A DNA stretch of 53,792 nucleotides, taken from positions 1 to 53,792 of IMG/VR virus record IMGVR_UViG_3300025300_000015. One strand, given 5' to 3'. This DNA comes from a virus. Made by a program: the position numbers and the translations under genes. This document shows, piece by piece, positions 13,127-20,062 of this stretch (the stretch's first letter is position 1; each line of letters begins with the position of its first letter). The notes under the pieces are model-generated. The model saw nothing but the letters and a program-made list of their open reading frames with translations. It did not search any database and had not been told where the DNA came from.

Positions 13127-14232
13127 GCCAGATGACCAAGACGGACCCGGTAGAGGCCGAAATGATCCCGGCACCAGAGGCTGGGATGCCGAGAGACCTC
13201 GCCCTGATCAAGATGGAGAACGACACGATCATGCTGGCGGCGCAGGCCGCTGGCACTAGGGACTATCCAGCCATCAAGGCGGACATTATGAACCAGTTGG
13301 CTGCGTTCCCGTCATTCGCCAGAGCAGCAATGTACGACAAGCCTGTTGGCCGGGGCGACAACAACAACATGCGGTACGCCACGGGCCTGTCCATCCGGGC
13401 AGCCGAGGCTATCGCCAGTTCCTACGGATTCAACCGGGTCCGGGCGGATGTGGTCCCGGTGGACGAATCCACGGTCAAGATCGAGGCATCCTTCACCGAC
13501 TATGTGAGCGGACGGGTGTGGTCAGACTCAGTGCTGGTGTCCAAGTTCTACAAAGCCCGAGGCGGCGGAACCCGGAGGCACGACGATGACAGATTTTTTA
13601 ATGTCGTGGTCAAGGCCGAGAAGTCCAAGGTGATCCGCGAGGTTATACTGAGGAGCGTTCCGCCCGGACTTAGGTCTGAGTTGGAAGAGGCCGTGGGCAA
13701 CGCACTCACCCAGCTTCTTGACGAGTCCACAGTCAAGCGGATAATGACTCAGTTCAGCGGCAAGAACGTGACTCAGGAGATGCTGGAACAGCACCTAGGC
13801 AAGAAGATCGAGTCGTTTAATCAGGAGGATCGCAAGATGCTTCTGGGAATATGGAACGCGATAGACCAAGGCGAGACCACCGTTGCTGATATGTTCAGCG
13901 ATAACGGCGGCGCGGCCAAGGCCCTGCCTAGTGTCACGGCCCAGAAGGTAGTCGATCAGGTGAAGAAGCGTACTCCGACCAAGAAGAAAGCGGTCCCACA
14001 GGCTCCCGCAGCCTCTGAAACTTCAGCTTCGCCTGCCGCTGGCGAGGGTCCGACCGAGTTTGAGAAGCTGGTCATGGCCCTTGCCGACAGGGATTCTGCC
14101 CACGTTGACAAGGCCAAGGACAGGATCGTCGGCTTTGCCGCCACGGTTATGGGCAAGACCCCCGAGGAACTTGAAGATGGTGATCTGGCCTCGATTAAAA
14201 ATCAAATCGACACTGGCGGACTGAAGGTCTAG
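13123..14232 (+). CDS. Probable single-strand annealing protein
   Basis: 369-aa protein, coupled by 4 bp to the exonuclease; exonuclease-annealing pairs are standard in phage recombination. The core at about 25-215 has an FPSFARAAMYDKPVG block, GLSIRAAEAIASSYG, a beta region with FTDYVSGRVW and a KVIREVILRSVPPGL helix. Residues about 280-310 are a Lys/Ala/Pro linker (KKRTPTKKKAVPQAPAA), and the end is a small helical domain. No RecT, Erf or Bet signature is obvious, so the call rests on context and general layout. A strong terminator follows. Confidence 0.65.
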   Translation: MSQMTKTDPVEAEMIPAPEAGMPRDLALIKMENDTIMLAAQAAGTRDYPAIKADIMNQLAAFPSFARAAMYDKPVGRGDNNNMRYATGLSIRAAEAIASSYGFNRVRADVVPVDESTVKIEASFTDYVSGRVWSDSVLVSKFYKARGGGTRRHDDDRFFNVVVKAEKSKVIREVILRSVPPGLRSELEEAVGNALTQLLDESTVKRIMTQFSGKNVTQEMLEQHLGKKIESFNQEDRKMLLGIWNAIDQGETTVADMFSDNGGAAKALPSVTAQKVVDQVKKRTPTKKKAVPQAPAASETSASPAAGEGPTEFEKLVMALADRDSAHVDKAKDRIVGFAATVMGKTPEELEDGDLASIKNQIDTGGLKV

Positions 14233-14244
14233 TGCCATGTTCAT

Positions 14245-14273
14245 GTGCCGCCTTGTGCGGGGCGGCATTGTTG
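14245..14273 (+). repeat. Hairpin with CATTGTTG flank, related to the 2817-2844 element
   Basis: TGCCGCC pairs with GGCGGCA around a short loop. Aligned over 23 bp (14251-14273 against 2822-2844) the two elements share about 19 positions, including the 3' GGCATTGTTG. It lies between the annealing-protein stop and the intrinsic terminator. Confidence 0.5.
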
Positions 14274-14278
14274 CTCGT

Positions 14279-14311
14279 CTCCGGGGGCCGCTCCGCCCCC
14301 GGAGGCTTTTT
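14279..14311 (+). terminator. Strong intrinsic terminator
   Basis: A 10-bp perfect stem, CTCCGGGGGC (14279-14288) with GCCCCCGGAG (14295-14304), a 6-nt loop and a TTTTT run at 14307-14311. It ends the recombination operon and separates it from the replication genes. Confidence 0.9.
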
Positions 14312-14373
14312 ATACCGTCAAGTCAACCGATCAGCGGGACAACAACCTCCAACCGGGAAGGCAAGGATGCTGC

Positions 14374-15135
14374 ATGTCATTTGATCTGATGAGGAAGGTC
14401 ATGGGAGTGAATCTGGGGACCACTAGGAAGATGATCCTGATGAGTCTAGCCGACTCTGTGAATGGGAATCTCCGGGACTTGGTGTGCTGGCCCAGCCTAG
14501 CAAGGATAGCCAGACTGAGCGGGTGCAACAGAAAGACAGTGATGGTCAACCTCCAAGCCATGGAACGGGACGGGCTGATCCGGAGGATGCAACTCAAGAA
14601 CCAGACCACGAGATACTTCCTGCTCCCCGATAACTGGCCATCTGCTGGGGAACCTGATTCCCTAGGGAACGAGGTTCCCCAGAGTATTAAATTCCCTAGG
14701 GTAGGGAATGACGTTCCCCAAGGTAGGGAATCTGATTCCCCCAATCCAGTAAGGGAACCAGTAAAGGAAACAGTAATGCCCAAAATCGTCTGGAAGGTTG
14801 GCGATATGGAGGGCAAGGGAAAGATTATCAATCACATCTACCAGTCCTATCCCCGAAAGGTTGGGAGGGCGGCAGCACTTGCCGCTATCGAGAAAGCAAT
14901 ACGAAATATATATGCGAACGGACACACGGAGGATGCCTGCTCATGGTTGCTGTCGCGGGTCAGGGATTTCGCCAAGAGCGATTCCGGGAAGGCTGGGAAG
15001 TATTGCCCACACCCGGCAAGCTGGATGAACTCCGGGCGGTACGATGACGACAATCGTGAATGGCTGGATAATTCTCAGGGAACTCCAGTCAAACCAGATG
15101 CCACGGACTACACTAAACGTGTGGAGATATACTGA
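14374..15135 (+). CDS. HTH replication initiator (lambda O/DnaT-like role)
   Basis: 253-aa protein. A winged-helix domain at about 1-90 (SLADSVNGNLRDLVCWPSLA, then RIARLSGCNRKTVMVNLQAM) resembles the helix-turn-helix of phage replication initiators. Residues 92-130 are a Pro/Ser/Asp linker encoded by a palindrome array that looks like a replication origin. Residues about 150-225 form a helical domain (YQSYPRKVGRAAALAAIEKA) typical of helicase-loading C-termini. ATG 14374 follows AAGGATGCTGC. The stop overlaps the DnaB-type helicase start. It probably binds its own origin and loads the helicase. Confidence 0.75.
   Translation: MSFDLMRKVMGVNLGTTRKMILMSLADSVNGNLRDLVCWPSLARIARLSGCNRKTVMVNLQAMERDGLIRRMQLKNQTTRYFLLPDNWPSAGEPDSLGNEVPQSIKFPRVGNDVPQGRESDSPNPVREPVKETVMPKIVWKVGDMEGKGKIINHIYQSYPRKVGRAAALAAIEKAIRNIYANGHTEDACSWLLSRVRDFAKSDSGKAGKYCPHPASWMNSGRYDDDNREWLDNSQGTPVKPDATDYTKRVEIY
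14648..14740. repeat. Iteron-like array GGGAA-N5-TTCCC, probable replication origin
   Basis: Four 15-bp imperfect palindromes of the form GGGAA-N5-TTCCC occur at 14648-14662, 14665-14679, 14704-14718 and 14726-14740. TTCCCTAGGGAA (14658-14669) between the first two is itself a perfect 12-bp palindrome. An AT-rich patch (TATTAAATT, about 14685-14693) lies in the middle. The array sits in the linker of the initiator gene, the arrangement seen in lambda O. A variant with N6 spacing occurs at 37158-37173. Confidence 0.7.
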
Positions 15136-16511
15136 TGAACGGCAACATGCAGGCTATCATCGACATGACCATGGAGGAGGAGCGTCTCCTCTTGGGGTCC
15201 ATACTTCGCAAGACAGAGGACCTGCCCGAGTGCATGGAGTATGTGAAGAGCGAGGAGTTCTTCCTAGACCGCAGGCATCAGAACATCTGGCGATCTGTAT
15301 ACGACTTTGAGTCATCGTCCAAGATGATAGACCCCCAGAGATTCGTAGGGTGGATGGAATCGGAGGATAGGTGGGATGGCTGCGGCGGCAAAGCCTATGT
15401 GCTGGAGTTGATCCAGTCCATGCCACACAGCGAAGGCTCCCGGTATTACGCCAAGTGCGTAGCCGCCCGATCCAGATGGAGGTCTGCCTACGGATCGGTC
15501 GAGTCTTTCCAGACGCAACTTCTAAAGGCCATAAGCGACCCTACGGTGGAAGTCCCAGAGGCGATAGAGAGATTTGAGCAGAACGTGTACGCCCAGCTTG
15601 CCGAGGATCATGTATCCATAGCCAAGCCCATCGGGGCCGAGGTGCAGGAGGCCATCAAACGCGCCCGAAGACTGGCGAAGAACCCCGAGGAAAACAAAAG
15701 ACTCAAGACCGGGATACCGGAACTGGACACGATGGTCTATGACTTTGAGCCGGGAAGTCTGGTTGTCATAGGTGCCGACACATCAGCCGGGAAGACCTCA
15801 CTCGCCATGCAGATCGCCGAGAATCTCGCAATGAACAGCCATCCGGTGGCGTACTTCTCCGTCGAGATGACCAAGGAAAAGCTGGCTGACCGCTTCTTGA
15901 TGTCGAGGTCCAACCTGCCGCGAAGCAAGTTCAACCATCCCGGAAACATGTCCGACTATGAGTGGTCTGAACTGGATGACGTGTTCGCGATGTCCAAGGA
16001 CTGGCCCTTGTACCTCACCCATGCGTCCCCTCTGGACATATACACCCTCTCATCGTTCTCTAGGAGACTCAAAACTCAGGCCGGGATCGAGGCCATATTC
16101 GTTGACTACCTCCAGATCATGGAATACCCGGATGACAGGAGCGAGATCAACAGCATCCGTATCCTGTCCCGGTCTCTGAAGCAGTTGGCAACCAGCATGG
16201 GCGTGGCGGTTGTGTGTCTATCCCAGCTTCGCAAGCGTATGGCCGGGCAGCATGTGGCCCCGCCGGGGCTGGATGACTTGCACTCGTCCTCGTCCCTGTC
16301 GAAGGACGCCGATCTGGTATTTATGATCCACCGCGAGGAGATGTACCACTTGGGTGATCCGGAGTGGGCCGAGGAGAACCCCGACAAGGTAGGCAAGGCC
16401 AGTGTTTTCGTTCGCAAGCAGAGGAACGGCCCACGGGGCAAGGCCATACTTGATTGGAATGGGGAGAGGACAAGATTTGAGTCCGTTCAAGATCAAAGCT
16501 GGACGGCGTAG
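15135..16511 (+). CDS. dnaB: Replicative DNA helicase, DnaB type
   Basis: 458-aa DnaB-family helicase. The N-terminal domain (about 10-110) starts EEERLLLGSILR, as in DnaB. The RecA-like C-terminal domain has Walker A GADTSAGKTS at about 214-223, a Walker B region ending VDYLQIM at about 322-328, a QLRKRMAG motif and a late RKQRNGPRG basic patch. It unwinds the phage fork and is probably loaded by the initiator encoded immediately upstream, with which it overlaps by 1 bp. No primase domain is present, so host primase is probably recruited. Confidence 0.92.
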   Translation: MNGNMQAIIDMTMEEERLLLGSILRKTEDLPECMEYVKSEEFFLDRRHQNIWRSVYDFESSSKMIDPQRFVGWMESEDRWDGCGGKAYVLELIQSMPHSEGSRYYAKCVAARSRWRSAYGSVESFQTQLLKAISDPTVEVPEAIERFEQNVYAQLAEDHVSIAKPIGAEVQEAIKRARRLAKNPEENKRLKTGIPELDTMVYDFEPGSLVVIGADTSAGKTSLAMQIAENLAMNSHPVAYFSVEMTKEKLADRFLMSRSNLPRSKFNHPGNMSDYEWSELDDVFAMSKDWPLYLTHASPLDIYTLSSFSRRLKTQAGIEAIFVDYLQIMEYPDDRSEINSIRILSRSLKQLATSMGVAVVCLSQLRKRMAGQHVAPPGLDDLHSSSSLSKDADLVFMIHREEMYHLGDPEWAEENPDKVGKASVFVRKQRNGPRGKAILDWNGERTRFESVQDQSWTA

Positions 16512-16526
16512 GCATATTGTATATGC
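16512..16526. promoter_or_regulatory. Palindrome GCATAT-TGT-ATATGC directly after dnaB
   Basis: A perfect 6-bp inverted repeat around TGT starts the base after the dnaB stop codon, in an AT-rich gap before the holin-like gene. A TTGACT follows at 16529, but no matching -10 box is seen. It is a candidate operator for the 16.6-19.9 kb genes. Confidence 0.35.
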
Positions 16527-16604
16527 TGTTGACTTATACGCTCCCTGCTTCAACAAGACCTGTTGTCTGTTGAATTGGAACGAGATGATAGAAAGGATTC
16601 TACC

Positions 16605-16805
16605 ATGGCTGGAAACGAGACAAGTAAATTCGCACTTAAATCTGTCACCATCTTAGGGCTACTCATTCTTGTCCTCAATCACTTCCTACCCGATCTCCCG
16701 ACAGTTGAAATAGAGAACATCTCTGATGCCATCCTGAAGGTTGGTGGCGCGGTGATGGTTCTGGTTGGGCGATGGCGTAAGGGCGACCTGAAAATTTCAC
16801 CGTGA
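16605..16805 (+). CDS. Holin-like small membrane protein
   Basis: 66-aa protein with two hydrophobic segments: ALKSVTILGLLILVLNHFLP (about 8-27) and ILKVGGAVMVLVGRW (about 40-54), then a short basic tail RKGDLKIS. Size and layout suit a two-span holin or an accessory membrane protein. ATG 16605 follows AAAGGATTCTACC; a TTG further upstream lacks a ribosome site. No endolysin motif was recognised nearby, so the lysis role is inferred. Confidence 0.55.
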   Translation: MAGNETSKFALKSVTILGLLILVLNHFLPDLPTVEIENISDAILKVGGAVMVLVGRWRKGDLKISP

Positions 16806-16836
16806 TCCGTTAATACATATTCACAAGGGAAACTGA

Positions 16837-18318
16837 ATGTCCACTAATATTCCGTATGACCCCAACCTAGACTTGGGCAATATCGTTCCGCCATCACATC
16901 TCAAGGTTCTTGAAAACATCTCAGCACTGCAAACACCAATTGATGCGGCACAAGATGAACTCAATTCCCTGATCATGTTGAGAAGAAAACTCGATATGAC
17001 CAAGGAGGAACTGACGCTCATGGATGTGGATGTGGATGATCTTGAAAAGCCGATAGACGATGTCAACGCCGCCATCAAGACGGCGGCTGCGACATACGCG
17101 ACGACTTCCGCGACTAATCTGCCGAAGGTAGCGGAAGAGAGAAAGGCAATCCCGCAAATCAGTTCTGCCATCGAAAGCCCGATTGATTACAACAAGTCAG
17201 AGATCAAGCAGATGCCATTGGCGGCAGACACGATGACAATGGACGCTCAGTATTTTTCCTTTGATGAGGAAACCCAAAAGTCGAAGGACCAGATGACGGC
17301 GTTGAAGTCGTTTATCTCCGCCAGCACCTCATTCCTTGGAGACAAAGCCTCCACCCAGATGACCAACTCATCGGGAAGCCAGTTGGCTAATCAGGTAGAG
17401 ACTCACGACATACAAGGAACCCTTGTCATAACGTGCAATTGTACGCATCGACAGGCCGACTTGTTTGCGCCGTTTATCATAGATGTGGACAAAGGCATTC
17501 GCGCGTGGAACGAACTGATCGCGACTGGCGAATTGACCGGCGACATGATCAAAGTAAATGATGCCGGTAGCATCTCTAAAATTGCTGAACAGCAACAGAC
17601 AAAGGATGCCGCTTATTACAATCTGCTTTCTGGCATCACTACGGGAAGCAGTTTCGTCGGCATGGTTCATGTACTCAAGGATTCATCAACTGAAACTGAT
17701 CAGAAGATGCGATCCACTGCTGCAAGTTTGCAAGGCCAGATGGAAGTGGGCAGTTGGTTCTCGGATTTCAAGGGCGGGTTCGGTGTTGACGGTAGCTTCA
17801 GCAGTTCGGCGAAGAACCTGCTGAGTAGCCAGAACATCACATCACACATCAGTCTGGTGACGATGGGTATCATCCCGACAATCGAAGCGAACGATGTTGC
17901 CCTGACCGTGAAACAATTTACAGACTTCTCCCCTGATAAGATGATGGGGCAGTTGGCCGTGTTGCAAAACTCTACCGCTGACGCTCAGTCCAGCATTACA
18001 TCCGCCGCAGACAACGCAAGGACGGGTGGTCAGATGGTTGCGTTGGAAGCGTCGAAGATCAAAAGTGCGGTGTCTGCTGTTGGCGAACTCGATGATGGCA
18101 AAAATAAGATGTTGGATATCAATAGTCTTATGACTGCCTTCACTGACTTCGTGACCAAAGCCGCAAGTGGTGGCGGCGTGCCGATCAATTATTTCCTCAA
18201 GCCCATCACGGCATCGCAACTGGCTCAGATGTGGGTCGCGAAATACCTGCCCGGCGAATACGTTACCTCTGCTGGCGACGACCACACGCCCGATGAACCC
18301 AAGACGGATGGCAATTGA
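16837..18318 (+). CDS. Unusual 493-aa protein, cargo-like, function unknown
   Basis: 493-aa soluble protein with no signal peptide and no enzyme motif that I recognise. Residues 25-120 are helical, with a coiled-coil segment (LMDVDVDDLEKPIDDVNAAI). Residues 180-420 mix beta and helices: DIQGTLVITCNCTHRQADLF, GSWFSDFKGGFGVDGSF, and SHISLVTMGIIPTIEANDVA. The end reads PINYFLKPITASQLAQMWVA. From memory this resembles a family of uncharacterised proteins better known from fungi and some bacteria; unchecked. Base composition seems somewhat more AT-rich than the adjacent replication genes. ATG 16837 has AAGGGA upstream, not the AGGAGCA cassette. It looks like an acquired accessory gene. Confidence 0.6.
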   Translation: MSTNIPYDPNLDLGNIVPPSHLKVLENISALQTPIDAAQDELNSLIMLRRKLDMTKEELTLMDVDVDDLEKPIDDVNAAIKTAAATYATTSATNLPKVAEERKAIPQISSAIESPIDYNKSEIKQMPLAADTMTMDAQYFSFDEETQKSKDQMTALKSFISASTSFLGDKASTQMTNSSGSQLANQVETHDIQGTLVITCNCTHRQADLFAPFIIDVDKGIRAWNELIATGELTGDMIKVNDAGSISKIAEQQQTKDAAYYNLLSGITTGSSFVGMVHVLKDSSTETDQKMRSTAASLQGQMEVGSWFSDFKGGFGVDGSFSSSAKNLLSSQNITSHISLVTMGIIPTIEANDVALTVKQFTDFSPDKMMGQLAVLQNSTADAQSSITSAADNARTGGQMVALEASKIKSAVSAVGELDDGKNKMLDINSLMTAFTDFVTKAASGGGVPINYFLKPITASQLAQMWVAKYLPGEYVTSAGDDHTPDEPKTDGN

Positions 18319-18342
18319 TTGAAATTTAATAGGAGTCTTATT

Positions 18343-18594
18343 ATGAAGTTGATATTAGCTGCATTGACCACGGTGACGCTGTTGTTTGCCTTGTCCATGT
18401 TGAGTGGTTGCGAGACTGGGTACAAAATTATCTACGGCCCAGCATCACTGACAATGGGAGCAACCCCAATCACCCCCGGAGTCAGCGTGACGATTGAAGA
18501 AAATGGAGTTGCTTGGTTCGGTGACGACAAACCGACTGGCGAGGAGTTAGGCTACCTGATAGCCATAGAAGAAGACGAAGAAGAAGCGGAATAA
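18343..18594 (+). CDS. Small lipoprotein
   Basis: 83-aa predicted lipoprotein. MKLILAALTTVTLLFALSM forms the signal, followed by an LSGC lipobox with Cys at about 22. The mature part is short and beta-like (YKIIYGPASLTMGATPITPG), with an acidic tail of Glu and Asp. ATG 18343 follows AATAGGAGTCTTATT; the frame extends to a TTG at 18319 without support. It follows the 493-aa gene by 24 bp. It could be an outer-membrane spanin or an exclusion lipoprotein; no inner spanin is visible next to it. Confidence 0.65.
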   Translation: MKLILAALTTVTLLFALSMLSGCETGYKIIYGPASLTMGATPITPGVSVTIEENGVAWFGDDKPTGEELGYLIAIEEDEEEAE

Positions 18595-18595
18595 C

Positions 18596-19537
18596 ATGAT
18601 CATAAATGCCGATGTGGTTGAAGGGCTGGCCAGTCTGGACGACGGATCGGCCCAGACCTGTATCACCTCGCCTCCATATTGGGGACTGCGTGACTATGGC
18701 GAGGCGGGGCAGATCGGGCTGGAACCCACGCCGGAGGAGTACGTCGCCAAGCTGGTAGAGGTGTTCCGCGAGGCCCGGCGAGTGCTGCGAGATGACGGGA
18801 CGCTGTGGCTGAACTTGGGGGATAGTTATGCGAGTTCGCCAAGGGGGGATAAGACCGGATGCGGCCTTAAACCCAAGGACCTGTGCGGCATACCGTGGCG
18901 TGTGGCCTTGGCCCTTCAAGCGGAAGGCTGGTATCTCCGCTCTGACATCATCTGGAGCAAGCCAAACCCCATGCCCGAGAGCGTGACGGATAGGCCGACG
19001 AAGGCGCATGAGTACATCTTCCTACTGACCAAGCGATCCCGGTATTACTTCGATGCGGATGCGGTAAGGGAGAAGGATGCTGGTGTGATGCCGTATGGCG
19101 GCAGCAAAACACCAAAGCGACTGGACGCGCGCGGCACCGGCGCGCACGGATCGACGGGAATCGTCCGCGCAATGACGCGCGATGAAAAAATGAAATACTA
19201 CGGCAATGGCCGCAACACCCGCACGGTCTGGAACATCACGACGCAGCCCTACCCGGACGCCCACTTTGCCACGTTCCCTATGGAAATCCCCGTCCGCTGC
19301 ATTAAGGCGGGCAGCCGAAATGGCGATACCGTCCTCGACCCCTTCTGCGGCAGCGGCACGACCGGAGTTGCCGCCCTGCTGCTAGGCCGCAGGTTCGTTG
19401 GCATAGAACTGAACGAGGACTATGCCGCAATGGCCGAGCGGAGAATCGAGAAGGCGGCAAAAGGCACCGCATACCGAGACGAACATGCGGATGCAGAGGC
19501 ACCTCTGTTCGCCACGGCGAAGAACTGGGTTATTTAA
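18596..19537 (+). CDS. Site-specific DNA methyltransferase (DNA N4-cytosine or N6-adenine)
   Basis: 313-aa methyltransferase of the beta class. Motif IV TSPPYW is at residues 24-29, followed by GLRDYG. The AdoMet motif DPFCGSGTTG is near residue 248 and is followed by GRRFVGIELNEDY. Motif order (IV before I) defines the beta group, which methylates exocyclic amines of C or A. The target is not predictable by eye. No restriction enzyme partner is recognised, although the next gene may encode a nuclease-like protein. Likely role: protecting phage DNA from host restriction. It starts 1 bp after the lipoprotein stop. Confidence 0.88.
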   Translation: MIINADVVEGLASLDDGSAQTCITSPPYWGLRDYGEAGQIGLEPTPEEYVAKLVEVFREARRVLRDDGTLWLNLGDSYASSPRGDKTGCGLKPKDLCGIPWRVALALQAEGWYLRSDIIWSKPNPMPESVTDRPTKAHEYIFLLTKRSRYYFDADAVREKDAGVMPYGGSKTPKRLDARGTGAHGSTGIVRAMTRDEKMKYYGNGRNTRTVWNITTQPYPDAHFATFPMEIPVRCIKAGSRNGDTVLDPFCGSGTTGVAALLLGRRFVGIELNEDYAAMAERRIEKAAKGTAYRDEHADAEAPLFATAKNWVI

Positions 19538-19542
19538 TATCC

Positions 19543-19899
19543 ATGCGAACTTCAAGCATGAGTCCAACGGCAAGGACTCTCCGACATCTCCGAGAACACA
19601 GCATCGCTGCCCAAGTGGTGGAGCGGTGGTGTGCATACAGCAAGAGGCGTATCGACCTGTTCGGCTGCATTGACATTGTCGCGTTGGACTCGCAGTTCCC
19701 CGGAGTGCTTGGCATACAGGCTACCACCGTTACCAACCAAACCGCTAGGATGAAGAAAATTCTGGAGACTCCCGAGGCAAAGGTTTGGATGTCATGCGGC
19801 AACAGGCTGGAAGTCTGGGGCTGGGGCCAGAAGAAGTCGGGCAAGCGTAGCGTATGGACAGTGACGGTCAGGCCAGTGACCGGATTTGATCAGGGATGA
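19543..19899 (+). CDS. Possible PD-(D/E)XK-type nuclease
   Basis: 118-aa protein. The pattern RIDLFGCIDIVALD (about 36-49), then GVLGIQATTV (about 54-63), resembles the D...(E/Q)xK-type core of small nuclease-fold proteins, here with Q-x-T in place of E-x-K. The first 35 residues have a helix and the end is rich in Trp and Arg. Because key residues differ, activity is uncertain. It lies 5 bp after the methyltransferase. ATG 19543 has no good ribosome site; ATG 19558 is an alternative. Confidence 0.5.
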   Translation: MRTSSMSPTARTLRHLREHSIAAQVVERWCAYSKRRIDLFGCIDIVALDSQFPGVLGIQATTVTNQTARMKKILETPEAKVWMSCGNRLEVWGWGQKKSGKRSVWTVTVRPVTGFDQG

Positions 19900-20062
19900 T
19901 GGCCCGGTTAAGTGGAAGCCAAGCGACGCTCGAAAAAGAAACTTCAACAAGCAGTGGCGATTGCCGCTTGGGGATCGAGTTAGTTGACTTTAGTTCCCTG
20001 GCGTTCGTCTTGGGCTTCAACAACTGGGAGTTGATGTTAATTCCCTGGGCCAGCGTTAGACA
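19900..20062. other. Convergent junction of the two transcription arms
   Basis: Short region where plus-strand and minus-strand operons meet. It contains weak inverted repeats (AAGC...GCTT around GGC-GATT-GCC, about 19950-19975) and two similar direct elements, TTAGTTCCCTGG and TTAATTCCCTGG. No clean terminator with a U run was found on either strand. Confidence 0.4.

Noticed and set aside
16529-16557. Promoter starting with TTGACT after dnaB
   Set aside because: The sequence 17 bp downstream (AACAAG) does not resemble a -10 box.
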